Below, in pieces: positions 8,188 to 18,414 of a stretch of 64,000 nt of DNA. The notes beneath the pieces were generated by a model. That model was not told the DNA's origin and did no database searches. It worked only from the letters and a program-made list of their open reading frames with translations. The DNA is from Gallaecimonas pentaromativorans. GTDB lineage: Bacteria; Pseudomonadota; Gammaproteobacteria; Enterobacterales; Gallaecimonadaceae. The DNA lies in NCBI RefSeq assembly GCF_003751625.1, contig NZ_RJUL01000001.1, positions 484,253 through 548,252 of the forward strand. Direction: 5' to 3'. How positions within the stretch are numbered: position 1 is the first letter of the stretch; every line of letters starts with the position of its first letter. A program made the translations under genes and the position numbers.

Positions 8188-9897
8188 TTAGTAGCTGGTA
8201 ACCCGGTTGACTTCGGCCAGGGAGGTGACTCCCTGCCTGGCTTTTTCCAGCCCGGATTGGCGCAAGTTTTTTATCCCCTCTCGCTGAGCCTGGGCGGCAA
8301 TATCCAGCGAGTTCCCACCTTCCATAATGATTTTAGCCAGTGCCTCTGTCATGGGCATGGTCTCGTACACCCCAACCCGGCCCTTGTAACCACCGGTGCA
8401 TTCGCTGCACCCTACCGGCCGATATAAGGTAAAGCCTTCTTCTATTTGCCGTGGTGAAAAGCCTTGGCGCAATAGCTCGTCTTTGGGCAGGTGCTCGGGT
8501 TGCTTGCACACAGGGCATAGGCGTCGGCCGAGCCGCTGGGCAATAACCAAGGTGACGCTGGAGGCAATGTTATAAGGCGGCACCCCCATATTGACCAGAC
8601 GGGTCAGGGTTTCCGATGCCGAGTTGGTGTGCAGGGTAGAAAGCACCAAGTGGCCGGTCTGGGCCGCTTTGATGGAGATCTCTGCTGTTTCCAGGTCACG
8701 GATCTCCCCCACCATGATGATATCCGGGTCTTGGCGCAAAAAGGCCCGTAGCGCCGAGGCAAAGGTCATACCGGCTTTGGTATGGATTTGCACCTGGTTA
8801 ACACCAGGCAGGTTAATTTCCACCGGGTCTTCGGCCGTCGAGATATTGCGCTCTTCGGTATTAAGAATATGAAGGCCAGTATAAAGCGACACGGTTTTAC
8901 CCGAGCCTGTCGGCCCGGTAACCAAAATCATGCCCTGGGGTTTATGTAGTGCTTCAAGATAAAGGCGTTTTTGCTCAGGCTCGTATCCCAGCATATCGAT
9001 ACCCAGCTGCGTGGAGCTGGAATCGAGGATACGCATTACGATTTTCTCGCCCCATAGGGTTGGCAGGGTTGAGACCCGAAAATCGATGGCCTTTTTACGG
9101 GAAAGGCGCAACTTGATGCGGCCATCCTGGGGAATGCGGCGCTCGGCAATATCCAGCTTGGACATCACCTTAATACGGGCTGCCAATCGGTTGGCCACCG
9201 ACACCGGCGGCGCGGCTACTTCATGGAGGATACCGTCTATGCGAAACCGCACCCGGTAGCTTTTCTCGTAAGGCTCAAAGTGCAGGTCTGACGCGCCTTT
9301 ACGAATGGCATCCATCAACAACTTGTTGATGTAGATAACAATAGGGGCGTCGTCTTCCTTGCCAGTACCGATATCCTGGTCCCGGTCGCTTTCGTCATCT
9401 ACCGCAAGGTCGGCCAGCTCTGCATCGTTAACGTCGCCAATATCCAGGGCCGAGCCGGTCTTCTCCAGCAGTTTATCAATAGCCTTGGCCAGCTCATCGG
9501 CATTAACCAGCACCGGCTCGGTAGGCAGGCGCAAGTTAAAGCGAAAATCTTCCAACGCCGACTGGTTGCTGGGGTCGGCGGTAGCAATAAAGATACGGTT
9601 CTGGCGCTTGAAAAGCGGCAATACAGCATGCTTTTGAATAAGCTGCTCATTCAAAAGGGTGCTGGGAATGGTGTCGAGGTCAAACTTGGTGAGGTCGAAA
9701 ATCGGCAGGCCAAACTGCTCAGACAAGAACTTGGCAAAAGCTTCGGCGCTAAGCTCGGATTTTTTTAAAACATCAAATAGCGGTATCAGCCCAGAATGGT
9801 TCTCTTTGAGAAGTTCTTCGACTGTGGATTGGGTAATTTTGCCTCGTCTAAGCAGAAGAGCGAGGGTGCCTTTGGCAACAGGAAGGAATCCGGACAT
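8188..9897 (-). CDS. pilB: Type IV pilus assembly ATPase PilB
   Basis: This hexameric cytoplasmic ATPase powers pilus extension. It has 569 residues, full length for the family. An N-terminal GspE_N/MshEN domain (about residues 1-150) is followed by the linker [11 protein letters not shown] and the GspE ATPase domain. Walker A GPTGSGKT is at residues 328-335, with an Asp box/Walker B region at [12 protein letters not shown], a His box near [12 protein letters not shown], and a C-terminal zinc site (CPVC and CSEC). It lies 62 bases downstream of pilA, behind a stem-loop. Confidence 0.96.
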   Translation of the reverse strand: MSGFLPVAKGTLALLLRRGKITQSTVEELLKENHSGLIPLFDVLKKSELSAEAFAKFLSEQFGLPIFDLTKFDLDTIPSTLLNEQLIQKHAVLPLFKRQNRIFIATADPSNQSALEDFRFNLRLPTEPVLVNADELAKAIDKLLEKTGSALDIGDVNDAELADLAVDDESDRDQDIGTGKEDDAPIVIYINKLLMDAIRKGASDLHFEPYEKSYRVRFRIDGILHEVAAPPVSVANRLAARIKVMSKLDIAERRIPQDGRIKLRLSRKKAIDFRVSTLPTLWGEKIVMRILDSSSTQLGIDMLGYEPEQKRLYLEALHKPQGMILVTGPTGSGKTVSLYTGLHILNTEERNISTAEDPVEINLPGVNQVQIHTKAGMTFASALRAFLRQDPDIIMVGEIRDLETAEISIKAAQTGHLVLSTLHTNSASETLTRLVNMGVPPYNIASSVTLVIAQRLGRRLCPVCKQPEHLPKDELLRQGFSPRQIEEGFTLYRPVGCSECTGGYKGRVGVYETMPMTEALAKIIMEGGNSLDIAAQAQREGIKNLRQSGLEKARQGVTSLAEVNRVTSY

Positions 9898-9916
9898 TAA
9901 CAGTACTGATCAATTT

Positions 9917-9947
9917 AAGGGGCTGAGATACTGATCTCGAACCCCTT
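9917..9947 (-). terminator. Stem-loop between pilA and pilB, probable partial terminator
   Basis: AAGGGG (9917-9922) pairs with CCCCTT (9942-9947) and GAGAT (9925-9929) with ATCTC (9934-9938), separated by a small internal loop. On the minus strand it is followed by AAATTG rather than a T-run. It may therefore act as a leaky terminator or protect the 3' end of the abundant pilA message, allowing less pilBCD expression. Confidence 0.5.
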
Positions 9948-9959
9948 GTGAGATGGTTA

Positions 9960-10373
9960 TCAGCAAAGAGAAGTGTCGCTGCAAGTTCCAGACCAATCAA
10001 CTTTACCGTTGTTGTAGGTACCACTTAGGGTATAGGTCTCACCATTCAAGCCATTGGTAGTTACTGCCTTAGCTTGGATAGTAATCGGAGAACCAGCAGT
10101 TGTTGTGACAGTGTCTACATACTTAGTACCGTTACCACTGGTGATATCAGCAGGAATGCCACTTGTACCTGCAGCGCAACTAGCTGTACCGCCTTGCGTC
10201 TGGGCACAAATTTCGACTGCAGTTTTCACTGCACCAGTGGCAGCAACAACCTCAGAGAACTTGGCTTTTTTGGTATAGGTCTGATAGGCAGGCAGGGCGA
10301 TAGCAGCCAGGATACCTACGATCGCCACCACGATCATCAGTTCGATCAAGGTAAAACCTTGTTGTTTCTTCAT
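9960..10373 (-). CDS. pilA: Type IV major pilin PilA
   Basis: This is a type IVa pilin of 137 residues that polymerises into the pilus fibre. The leader MKKQQG is followed by [20 protein letters not shown], with Gly at -1, Phe at +1 and Glu at +5, the PilD cleavage and methylation signature. The globular part has four cysteines ([11 protein letters not shown] and CSDTSLC), the last pair forming the C-terminal D-region loop and ending exactly at the final Cys. It is the first gene of pilA-pilBCD-coaE. A sigma-54-like promoter lies about 100 bases upstream. Confidence 0.95.
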   Translation of the reverse strand: MKKQQGFTLIELMIVVAIVGILAAIALPAYQTYTKKAKFSEVVAATGAVKTAVEICAQTQGGTASCAAGTSGIPADITSGNGTKYVDTVTTTAGSPITIQAKAVTTNGLNGETYTLSGTYNNGKVDWSGTCSDTSLC

Positions 10374-10482
10374 GGTAAATCCCCTCTTTTACATCTGTAA
10401 TTTGTCACAAGCCCGCAAGCTGGGCTGAATCCATTATTAACGCGAGCAGGTCAAAACGCCAAGACGCATGTCAAAAAAATGT

Positions 10483-10498
10483 TGCACATGCGTGGCCA
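10483..10498 (-). promoter_or_regulatory. Probable sigma-54 (RpoN) promoter of pilA
   Basis: On the minus strand, TGGCCACGCATGTGCA has the invariant GG and GC elements spaced by exactly 10 bases and matches TGGC and TGCA of the -24/-12 consensus. Transcription would start near 10470, leaving a leader of about 100 bases. Pilin genes of Pseudomonas and relatives are RpoN/PilR dependent. The rest of 10374-10703 holds no gene. No good sigma-70 promoter for pilA was seen. Confidence 0.5.
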
Positions 10499-10586
10499 AG
10501 AACGCCGCAATTTCGGCACTTTTGTACAGGGGTCAGTATATTAGCAGCCAGGGCATTAGAAAAATCTGTAAGCAACAAAATGCTAA

Positions 10587-11555
<969 letters not shown>

Positions 11556-11573
11556 CGCGATTTAAGGGGCAGT

Positions 11574-11602
11574 AAAAAGGCGACCAATGGGCCGCCTTTT
11601 TT
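11574..11602. terminator. Bidirectional terminator between nadC and usp
   Basis: AAAAAGGCG pairs with CGCCTTTTTT around a short imperfect inner stem and loop. There are T-runs on both strands. It ends nadC (plus) and usp (minus), whose stop codon is at 11602-11604. Confidence 0.8.
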
Positions 11603-12453
11603 CATCGCAGGATAAGCACCGGCACCTGGCAGCTTTGCAGCATGGTGGTGGTGGTTGAGCCCAGCAGAAACTGGCGAATGCGGCTGTGGCCATAAGCCCC
11701 CATCACCAACAAGCCAATGCCGTGCTGCTGCTGATAGGCGCAAAGCGCCTTGTCTACCTCGCCTTGCAGGATTTGCCCCTGGCACTGGTGGCCGGTTGCC
11801 TGCAGCTGCGCGCTGGCCCAGGCCAACTGGCTGCGGTTTGGCTCGTTGTCCTCGGCCACCATCACCAGGTGGCAAGGCAAACCGGCAAAGATAGGGCTTT
11901 GGGCTATCACTTCCACCATTTTGCGGCCGGTTGCAGAGCCGTCAAAAGCAATGAGCACAGCATCAGGCGCTACGAATTGCTCAGCCACTAAAAGCACTGG
12001 CTGGTGCAGCGCCCGCACTATGGCTTCAACATGAGCGCCCAGCAGATGCTCGCCCTTATCCTTGCCGCCTTTCTTGCCCAGCACCCAAACCCGGGTTTGC
12101 GCTTCCAGCTCTTTGAGACTTTGCACCACTTCACCGTGGCGCTGGCGGCTTTGGGCGCCCTCAAAGCCTTGTTCGGCCAGGCGCTTAACCTGCGCTTCGA
12201 GCATCAAGGCGCCCTGCTCCATGGCGAGCTTTGAGCGCTGCTCGTCAAGCTTGGCCATTTCGGTTATCAGCGCTTCCTGGGCACCAAGGCCGATGGCACC
12301 GCTGAAATCGCCACTGTGCAGGCCGTGGTGATGGTCAAGCACATGCAGCAGGGTCAGTGGCGCATCGAGGCGGTTTGCCAGCCAGGCGCCGCAATCAGCA
12401 ACGGTAGTGGCATGTTGGGCGCCGTCAATACAGGCCATGATAGTGTTGGTCAT
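11602..12453 (-). CDS. Tandem universal stress protein
   Basis: This is a cytoplasmic protein of about 283 residues with two UspA-type domains. The second domain (about residues 160-283) keeps the ATP-binding signature G-x2-G-x9-G-S (GAYGHSRIRQFLLGSTT). In the first domain the equivalent site is less clear (LGKKGGKDKGEHLLGAHVE), so it may not bind nucleotide. I chose the ATG at 12451-12453 because an AGGA lies 8 bases upstream; an ATG 9 bases earlier has no spacing for a ribosome site. It starts 11 bases after sulP and is surely co-transcribed with it. Its exact role is unknown; regulating the adjacent transporter is an inference. Confidence 0.88.
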   Translation of the reverse strand: MTNTIMACIDGAQHATTVADCGAWLANRLDAPLTLLHVLDHHHGLHSGDFSGAIGLGAQEALITEMAKLDEQRSKLAMEQGALMLEAQVKRLAEQGFEGAQSRQRHGEVVQSLKELEAQTRVWVLGKKGGKDKGEHLLGAHVEAIVRALHQPVLLVAEQFVAPDAVLIAFDGSATGRKMVEVIAQSPIFAGLPCHLVMVAEDNEPNRSQLAWASAQLQATGHQCQGQILQGEVDKALCAYQQQHGIGLLVMGAYGHSRIRQFLLGSTTTTMLQSCQVPVLILR

Positions 12454-12464
12454 GCTATTCATCC

Positions 12465-13931
12465 TTAGTGCCCCATCAGCTGTTCTACATCCTCAGCTTT
12501 ATCATGTACGCCGAATTTGTCTACCAAAGTGGCACTGGCCTGGTTAAGGCCCACCACTTCGACACTGGCGCCGTCGCGGCGCAGCTTGAGTACCACTTTG
12601 TCGAGGGCGCCAACGGCGGTTTGATCCCAAAAATGGGCGCGGCTGACATCGATACGCACCTTGGCTACCGCTTCTTTGAAGTCAAAACGGCCAACAAAGC
12701 GATTAGCGGAAGCAAAAAACACCTGCCCTGTCACTTGGTACTCGGTAACGCCGTCTTCGGTGCGTACCCCCACATGCAGCACTCTTGCCACCTTGTTGGC
12801 AAAGAACAGGGCCGACAACAACACCCCCAGCAGCACCCCAACAGACAAGTCGCGGGTGAGCACCACCGCCACCACGGTGGCGATCATCACGATATTGGTG
12901 GTAAGCGGGGTTTTACGCATATCGCGGATAGAACCCCAGCTGAAGGTACCGATGGAGACCATGATCATCACCGCCACCAGCGCCGCCATGGGGATCTGGG
13001 CCACCCATTTATTGAGAAACACCACCAGGATCAGCAAAAACACGCCGGCCACCAGGGTAGAGAGGCGGTTGCGGCCACCGGATTTCACGTTGATCACCGA
13101 CTGGCCAATCATGGCGCAGCCCGCCATGCCGCCAAAAAAGCCCGCCACGATATTGGCGATGCCCTGGCCACGGCACTCCATGTTCTTGTTGGAGTCGGTA
13201 TCGGTGAAATCGTCCACTATGGTGGCGGTCATCATCGATTCCAGCAGGCCAACCACCGCCAGGCCCAGGGAATAAGGCGCGATAATGGCAAGGGTGTCGA
13301 GATTAAAGGGGATGTCCGGCAGCATGAATACCGGCAGGCTGTCGGGCAGTTCACCCATGTCGCCCACGGTATGAATATCAAGGCCCAGGTACATCGACAC
13401 GGCGGTGAGCACCAGAATGCACACCAGCGGCGATGGAATGGCCTTGGTGACATAAGGGAACAGATAGATGATGCCAAGGCCGGCGGCGGTCATCACATAC
13501 ACCGGCCAGGTAACGTGGGTAAGCTCCGGCAGCTGGGCCATGAAGATAAGAATGGCCAGCGCGTTGACAAAGCCGGTCACCACCGCCCGTGACACAAAAC
13601 GCATCAGTTCCCCCAGGCGCAGCCAACCGGCAATGATTTGAAAGACGCCGGTCAGTAAGGTGGCCGCCAGCAGGTATTGCAGGCCGTGGTCTTTTACCAG
13701 ATCGGTCATCAACAGCGCCATAGCGCCGGTGGCCGCCGAGATCATGGCCGGCCGGCCACCTAAAAAGGCAATGACGGTGGCGATACAAAAAGACGCGTAC
13801 AGGCCGACTTTAGGATCGACACCGGCGATGATGGAAAAGGCAATGGCCTCGGGAATGAGGGCTAAAGCCACCACCGAGCCGGAAAGAATGTCTTTGACGG
13901 GTTGCGAGAACCACTGCTGGCGCCAGCTCAT
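12465..13931 (-). CDS. SulP-family anion transporter with STAS domain
   Basis: This 488-residue inner-membrane SLC26/SulP protein has about 10-12 hydrophobic segments. The N-terminal signature [20 protein letters not shown] and the GLYASF and [16 protein letters not shown] region are typical. The C-terminal STAS domain spans about residues 385-485 ([20 protein letters not shown]). Members of this branch carry sulfate, bicarbonate or other anions; the substrate cannot be read from sequence. I chose the ATG at 13929-13931 (GAGG upstream). The TTG two codons earlier is less likely. The usp gene follows at 11 bases. Confidence 0.9.
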   Translation of the reverse strand: MSWRQQWFSQPVKDILSGSVVALALIPEAIAFSIIAGVDPKVGLYASFCIATVIAFLGGRPAMISAATGAMALLMTDLVKDHGLQYLLAATLLTGVFQIIAGWLRLGELMRFVSRAVVTGFVNALAILIFMAQLPELTHVTWPVYVMTAAGLGIIYLFPYVTKAIPSPLVCILVLTAVSMYLGLDIHTVGDMGELPDSLPVFMLPDIPFNLDTLAIIAPYSLGLAVVGLLESMMTATIVDDFTDTDSNKNMECRGQGIANIVAGFFGGMAGCAMIGQSVINVKSGGRNRLSTLVAGVFLLILVVFLNKWVAQIPMAALVAVMIMVSIGTFSWGSIRDMRKTPLTTNIVMIATVVAVVLTRDLSVGVLLGVLLSALFFANKVARVLHVGVRTEDGVTEYQVTGQVFFASANRFVGRFDFKEAVAKVRIDVSRAHFWDQTAVGALDKVVLKLRRDGASVEVVGLNQASATLVDKFGVHDKAEDVEQLMGH

Positions 13932-14018
13932 GAGCAAGCTTCCTCTACTAAAACGGGAAGCGCGGCATTGTACAGATTTTGTCAGGCGGCGCCCACCGCC
14001 GCATGCCCCATTGGCGCC

Positions 14019-14444
14019 TTAAGCGAGCTGCTGCGCCAGCCAGGCTTTCAGTTGCCCCGCCGGCAGGGCGCCGCTGATACGCCCCTTCTCTTGGCCGCCA
14101 ACGAACAGGATAAGGGTAGGAATGGAGCGGATGGCAAAACTGCCGCTGGCAGCGGGCGCTTGCATGGTATCAACCTTGGCAAAGCTCACCTTGCCGGCCA
14201 GCTCACGGGCGGTATCGGCAAACACCGGCGCCATCATCTTGCAGGGGCCGCACCAGTCGGCCCAAAAATCCACCAGTAGCGGCAGGCCATGGCGGGCAAT
14301 ACTTTGGCGCAGGTTGCCGTCGTCCAGAGTCAACAGGCTGCCATCAAGCAAAGCGCCCTTGCAGGCGCCGCATTTGGGGCCGTCCTTTAGGCGCGTATCA
14401 TCAATACGGTTAAGGCGCAGGCAATGGGGGCAGACCAGTTCCAT
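14019..14444 (-). CDS. trxC: Thioredoxin 2, zinc-binding
   Basis: This cytosolic disulfide reductase has an extra N-terminal zinc finger. The product is 141 residues. Cys5/8 and Cys25/28 form the zinc site (CPHC, CGAC), and WCGPC at 64-68 is the redox centre, followed by the cis-Pro motif RSIPTLILF. These match E. coli TrxC (139 residues), whose zinc finger makes it sensitive to oxidation. The ATG at 14442-14444 has GGAG 7 bases upstream. It follows mutT by 15 bases, a pairing that groups two oxidative-damage functions. Confidence 0.94.
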   Translation of the reverse strand: MELVCPHCLRLNRIDDTRLKDGPKCGACKGALLDGSLLTLDDGNLRQSIARHGLPLLVDFWADWCGPCKMMAPVFADTARELAGKVSFAKVDTMQAPAASGSFAIRSIPTLILFVGGQEKGRISGALPAGQLKAWLAQQLA

Positions 14445-14459
14445 CAAGGTTCTCCAGTG

Positions 14460-14855
14460 TTATTGCAGGGCTTTCACGGCCTCGACTATGGGGCCGTTAG
14501 CATCGGGGAACTCCAGGGTGTCTAGATCTTTGATGGCCACCCATTGCCCTTCCTGGCCTTCAAGGCCGCGGGGCTGGCCCACGAAACCTCGCACCAGCCA
14601 TACGTCCAGTTTCACAGCTTTGTCGCCGTAGTCGTGCTCCACCAGCAGCAACGGCTCGGCAGCCACCACGTTAATGCCAATCTCTTCGCTAAGCTCCCGG
14701 TCCAGGGCGTGCAGCAGGGTCTCACCCTCCTCCACCTTGCCACCGGGGAACTCCCACTTGCCGCCTTGGTGCTGGTGGCCCAGGCGCTTGGTTACAAAAA
14801 TCTCGCCACGGCCGTTTTCAATGACACCTACGGCAACATGTACCTGTTTTTTCAT
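14460..14855 (-). CDS. mutT: 8-oxo-dGTP diphosphatase MutT
   Basis: This is a 131-residue Nudix hydrolase that destroys 8-oxo-dGTP and prevents A:T to C:G transversions. The Nudix box starts at GGKVEEGETLLHALDREL and ends SEEIGI (residues 39-61), with all catalytic glutamates present. The start at 14853-14855 (MKKQVHVAVGVIEN) matches the family; the open frame extends further upstream but overlaps secA and lacks homology there. It follows secA, the conserved order in enterobacteria, separated by a strong terminator. Confidence 0.95.
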   Translation of the reverse strand: MKKQVHVAVGVIENGRGEIFVTKRLGHQHQGGKWEFPGGKVEEGETLLHALDRELSEEIGINVVAAEPLLLVEHDYGDKAVKLDVWLVRGFVGQPRGLEGQEGQWVAIKDLDTLEFPDANGPIVEAVKALQ

Positions 14856-14873
14856 TACATTGTCCTTAAAACC

Positions 14874-14897
14874 AAAGTGGCCCCGAAGGGCCACTTT
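14874..14897 (-). terminator. secA-mutT stem-loop with UUCG tetraloop
   Basis: AAAGTGGCCC (14874-14883) and GGGCCACTTT (14888-14897) form a perfect 10-bp stem. On the minus strand the loop is TTCG closed by C-G, an extra-stable tetraloop, followed by GGTTTT. It begins 5 bases after the secA stop. The interrupted T-run suggests partial readthrough into mutT. Confidence 0.75.
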
Positions 14898-14901
14898 TCT
14901 A

Positions 14902-17613
14902 TTACACCAGCTTGCCGTGGCATTGCTTGAATTTTTTACCCGAGCCGCAGGGGCAAGGGTCGTTACGCCCGACCTTGGGGCCGTCACGCAGCACGGTGCT
15001 TGGCTCGCCGCTTTCGTCGGCTTCCTCAGCCAGGGCGCCGCTTTCGGCGTGCTGGTACTGGTGCGGTACGGCTTCGGCGCGGCGGCGCTGCTCTTCAACC
15101 GCTTCCACGTCTTCTTCGGCCTGCACCCGTACCTTGCAAAGAATGCTCACCACGTCGTGCTTGAGGCTTTCCAACATCTCGGTGAACAGCTCAAAGGCTT
15201 CGCGCTTGTATTCCTGCTTGGGGTTTTTCTGGGCGTAGCCGCGCAGATGAATACCCTGGCGCAGGTGGTCCATGGCGGCCAGGTGTTCTTTCCAGAGGCC
15301 GTCCAGGGTTTGCAGCATCACCGCCTTTTCAAAGTGGCGGATCACTTCCGGGCCAACGGCTTCTTCCTTGGCCTGGTAGGTGGCTTCTACCGCTTCATGG
15401 ATGCGCTGGGTCAGGCCTTCTTCATCCAGTTTGTCGTCTTCGTCCAGCCACTGTTGCAGCGGCAGAGCAACCAGGAAGTCGCCACGCAGGCGCTCTTCGA
15501 GGCCGGAAACATCCCACATTTCCTCGAGGGACTGGGGCGGAATGTAGCTGCTGATGGTCTTGTCGATAACATCGCTGCGAATGGCGTCGATGGTGTCTTT
15601 GATGGAGTCGCTGTCCATGATCTCGTTGCGCTGCTCGTAGATCACGCGGCGCTGGTCGTTGGCTACGTCATCGTATTCCAGCAATTGCTTACGAATATCG
15701 AAGTTACGGCCTTCCACCTTGCGCTGGGCGTTCTCGATAGCGCGGTTGACCCAGGGGTGCTCGATGGCTTCGCCATGTTGCATCCCCAGACGTTTCATCA
15801 TGTTGGTGACCCGGTCAGAGGCGAAGATGCGCATCAGGGCATCTTCCATGGACAGGTAGAAACGGCTGGAGCCCGGATCGCCCTGACGGCCTGAGCGGCC
15901 ACGGAGCTGGTTGTCGATACGGCGCGACTCGTGACGCTCGGTACCGATGATGTGCAGGCCGCCGGCGTCCAGCACTTCTTGGTGGCGCAGCTTCCATTGG
16001 GCCTTGATATCGTCAATCTGGGCCTGGGTCGGCTCTTCAAGCTTGTCAATTTCAGACTGCCAGTTACCGCCGAGGATGATGTCGGTACCACGGCCGGCCA
16101 TGTTGGTGGCGATGGTCACAGCGCCCGGCTGGCCAGCCTGCGCAACGATATCGGCTTCCATGGCGTGGAACTTGGCGTTCAGCACCTGGTGGGCAATACC
16201 GTCTTTTTTCAGAAGGCGCGACAAAAGCTCAGACGATTCGATAGAAATGGTGCCCACCAAAGTGGGGCGGCCTTTCTCGCGCTGGCTCTTGATGTCGTTG
16301 ATGATGGCTTCGTATTTCTCTTCGGCAGACAAATACACCTGGTCGGGCATATCGTCACGCACCATTGGCCTGTTGGTGGGGATAACCACGGTTTCCAGGC
16401 GGTAGATGTGGTTGAATTCGAAGGCTTCGGTGTCGGCGGTACCGGTCATGCCGGACAGCTTGTCGTAAAGACGGAAGTAGTTCTGGAAGGTGATGGAAGC
16501 CAGAGTCTGGTTTTCGTTCTGGATGTTCACCCCTTCCTTGGCTTCCATGGCCTGGTGCAGGCCTTCGGACCAGCGGCGCCCCGGCATGGTACGGCCGGTG
16601 TGCTCGTCAACGATGACAATCTCGCCGTCGGCCACGATGTAATCCACGTCTTTATGGAACAGGTGATGGGCGCGCAGGGCAGCGTTGACGTGGTGCAGCA
16701 GGCTAATGGAGCCAGCGCCGAACAGGCTGTCTTCTTCGGCCAGCAGGCCCTTTTCTTTGAGGATATCTTCGATGTGCACCTGGCCGTGTTCGGTCAGATA
16801 CAGCTGCTTGGCTTTTTCGTCGATGGTGAAGTCGCCGTCACCCATCTCGCCTTCTTTGTCTTCCTCGGCTTGGCGCTCAAGCTGCGGCACGATGGCGTTG
16901 ATTTGGCGATACAGCTCGGAAGAGTCTTCGGCAGGGCCGGAGATAATAAGCGGAGTACGGGCCTCATCGATGAGGATGGAGTCCACCTCATCCACCACCG
17001 CAAAATACAGCTTGCGCTGTACCCGCTCGGCCGGACTGAACGCCATGTTGTCACGCAGGTAGTCAAAGCCGAATTCGTTGTTGGTGCCGTAAAGAATGTC
17101 CGCTTCATACGCGGTCTTCTTCTCCATGGCGCCAAGGCCGGGCACGTTGACACCGACGGTCAGGCCCAGAAATTCAAACAGCGGGGCGTTGGTGGCGGCG
17201 TCACGCTTGGCCAGGTAATCGTTGACGGTCACCACGTGCACGGGGCCTGCCAGGGCATTGAGATAAGCTGGCAGGGTCGCGGTCAGGGTCTTACCTTCAC
17301 CGGTGCGCATCTCGGCAATCTTGCCGCTGTGCAGCACCATGCCGCCAATCATCTGTACGTCGAAGTGACGCATGCCAAACACCCGCTTGGAGGCTTCGCG
17401 CACGGTGGCAAAGGCTTCGGGCAGGATATCGTCCAGGGTGTCGCCCTTTTCCAGGCGACCGCGGAATTCTGCGGTTTTGGCGCCAAGGGCGGCGTCGTCC
17501 AGGGCCTCGAATTGAGGCTCAAGGGCATTGATTTGGGCCACGATCTTGCTGAGGCGTTTGATAGTGCGATCGTTGCGACTACCGATAATTTTGGTGAGCA
17601 GTTGTGTGAACAT
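14902..17613 (-). CDS. secA: Preprotein translocase ATPase SecA
   Basis: This motor ATPase drives proteins through SecYEG. It is 903 residues, full length (E. coli 901). Walker A MRTGEGKT is at residues 102-109, and the DEAD-type [14 protein letters not shown] follows near 207-220. The second helicase domain has [10 protein letters not shown], and the zinc/SecB-binding tail is [19 protein letters not shown]. The upstream flank encodes no convincing SecM-like arrest peptide; instead dciA is divergent. In E. coli secM-secA follows lpxC directly. Confidence 0.98.
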   Translation of the reverse strand: MFTQLLTKIIGSRNDRTIKRLSKIVAQINALEPQFEALDDAALGAKTAEFRGRLEKGDTLDDILPEAFATVREASKRVFGMRHFDVQMIGGMVLHSGKIAEMRTGEGKTLTATLPAYLNALAGPVHVVTVNDYLAKRDAATNAPLFEFLGLTVGVNVPGLGAMEKKTAYEADILYGTNNEFGFDYLRDNMAFSPAERVQRKLYFAVVDEVDSILIDEARTPLIISGPAEDSSELYRQINAIVPQLERQAEEDKEGEMGDGDFTIDEKAKQLYLTEHGQVHIEDILKEKGLLAEEDSLFGAGSISLLHHVNAALRAHHLFHKDVDYIVADGEIVIVDEHTGRTMPGRRWSEGLHQAMEAKEGVNIQNENQTLASITFQNYFRLYDKLSGMTGTADTEAFEFNHIYRLETVVIPTNRPMVRDDMPDQVYLSAEEKYEAIINDIKSQREKGRPTLVGTISIESSELLSRLLKKDGIAHQVLNAKFHAMEADIVAQAGQPGAVTIATNMAGRGTDIILGGNWQSEIDKLEEPTQAQIDDIKAQWKLRHQEVLDAGGLHIIGTERHESRRIDNQLRGRSGRQGDPGSSRFYLSMEDALMRIFASDRVTNMMKRLGMQHGEAIEHPWVNRAIENAQRKVEGRNFDIRKQLLEYDDVANDQRRVIYEQRNEIMDSDSIKDTIDAIRSDVIDKTISSYIPPQSLEEMWDVSGLEERLRGDFLVALPLQQWLDEDDKLDEEGLTQRIHEAVEATYQAKEEAVGPEVIRHFEKAVMLQTLDGLWKEHLAAMDHLRQGIHLRGYAQKNPKQEYKREAFELFTEMLESLKHDVVSILCKVRVQAEEDVEAVEEQRRRAEAVPHQYQHAESGALAEEADESGEPSTVLRDGPKVGRNDPCPCGSGKKFKQCHGKLV

Positions 17614-17937
17614 AATCCTGTCTTTTCTTGTACGTGGCCCGGTTAGGGTGCCGGCTATTATTCCTCAAAGCCCGTCCGGGCGATACACAAAATGCGCAGG
17701 GCAAAAAACGCGCAAGTGCCTCAATTTTCTGAGGCTGCCCAGAGCAAGCCGCATCCAGCCGGGGCACGCAGGGGAGCCATAACAAGGTCGCACCCAATGA
17801 ACATGCTTATCTGCTCATATGGTGACAACAACCGGGACTTTCAAGGTGCATTGCGAAACCCTGGGGCACGGCGCCATTGCCGTCAGCACCCCCAGGCACC
17901 GATAATGAAGATCAACGTCCAGGCGAAGGCCTTAGTT
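17614..17937. other. Divergent secA-dciA intergenic region
   Basis: There are 324 bases with no supported gene. It must hold promoters for secA (minus) and dciA (plus), but I see no confident -35/-10 pair for either. A short GCCCGGACGGGC-type hairpin lies near the secA side (about 17670-17681). Small open frames here lack ribosome sites and overlap the secA start, so I do not call them. Confidence 0.5.
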
Positions 17938-18402
17938 ATGTCCGACCACCCAAGCTCTCTTGAAAACCTGCTAAACCAGAGTCTGTCTGGTCTTGCCGAG
18001 CTGTCGAGAAAGGCATCTAAGCTCAGTGCACTGCAGCAAAGCTATCAGCAGCAGGTACCGGCTCACCTGGCCAATCACAGCCGGGTAGCCAACCTGCGCC
18101 AAGGTGTGCTGGTGATCGAAGTTGCCAGTGCAGCCTGGCTGAGCCAGCTGCGCATGCAAAGGTCTGCCTTATTAAGCCAGATGCGGCAAATTGACCCAAG
18201 CCTAACCAGCCTTGATCTGCGGATCAACCCAGGACTGGTGAAAGCTGTGGTAAATCCGCAGGTTCAAAGACCCAACAAACGGGAGATCAGTTCCCGCACC
18301 GCCGAACAATTGCGGGCATTGGCGGAAACCACAGACGGGAAATTGAGTGAGAGCCTGAAAAAACTGGCGGCGCTCAGTGAGCGCCGCCAGAACAACAAAT
18401 AA
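17938..18402 (+). CDS. dciA: DciA, DUF721 replicative helicase loader
   Basis: This 154-residue DUF721/DciA protein is the predicted ancestral operator/loader of DnaB helicase in bacteria without DnaC. The KH-like fold region covers about residues 10-105, with HSRVANLRQGVLVIEVASAA and WLSQLRMQRSALLSQ as the best-conserved stretches. The C-terminal tail is charged and probably disordered. I chose the ATG at 17938 (GAAGG 8 bases upstream); longer in-frame starts add non-homologous residues. It is convergent with lpxC, and its last codons contain the lpxC terminator. Confidence 0.88.
   Translation: MSDHPSSLENLLNQSLSGLAELSRKASKLSALQQSYQQQVPAHLANHSRVANLRQGVLVIEVASAAWLSQLRMQRSALLSQMRQIDPSLTSLDLRINPGLVKAVVNPQVQRPNKREISSRTAEQLRALAETTDGKLSESLKKLAALSERRQNNK
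18358..18390 (-). terminator. lpxC/dcw-cluster terminator inside dciA coding sequence
   Basis: CTGGCGGCGCTC (18364-18375) and GAGCGCCGCCAG (18379-18390) form a perfect 12-bp stem with a 3-base loop. On the minus strand it is followed at once by TTTTTT (complement of 18358-18363). It lies 25 bases past the lpxC stop codon, but within dciA codons for KKLAALSERRQ. On the plus strand no T-run follows, so it should not end dciA transcription. Confidence 0.88.
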
Positions 18403-18414
18403 AGACTGGAATCA

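Noticed and set aside
15931-17646. 571-codon plus-strand open frame opposite secA
   Set aside because: Antisense shadow of a GC-rich gene; composition is atypical (His, Gly, Val, Phe rich) and there is no ribosome site or motif.
17579-17797. 72-codon minus-strand frame just upstream of and overlapping the secA start, as a possible SecM-like leader
   Set aside because: No signal peptide pattern and no arrest motif resembling SecM; the overlap with the secA start and missing ribosome site argue against it.
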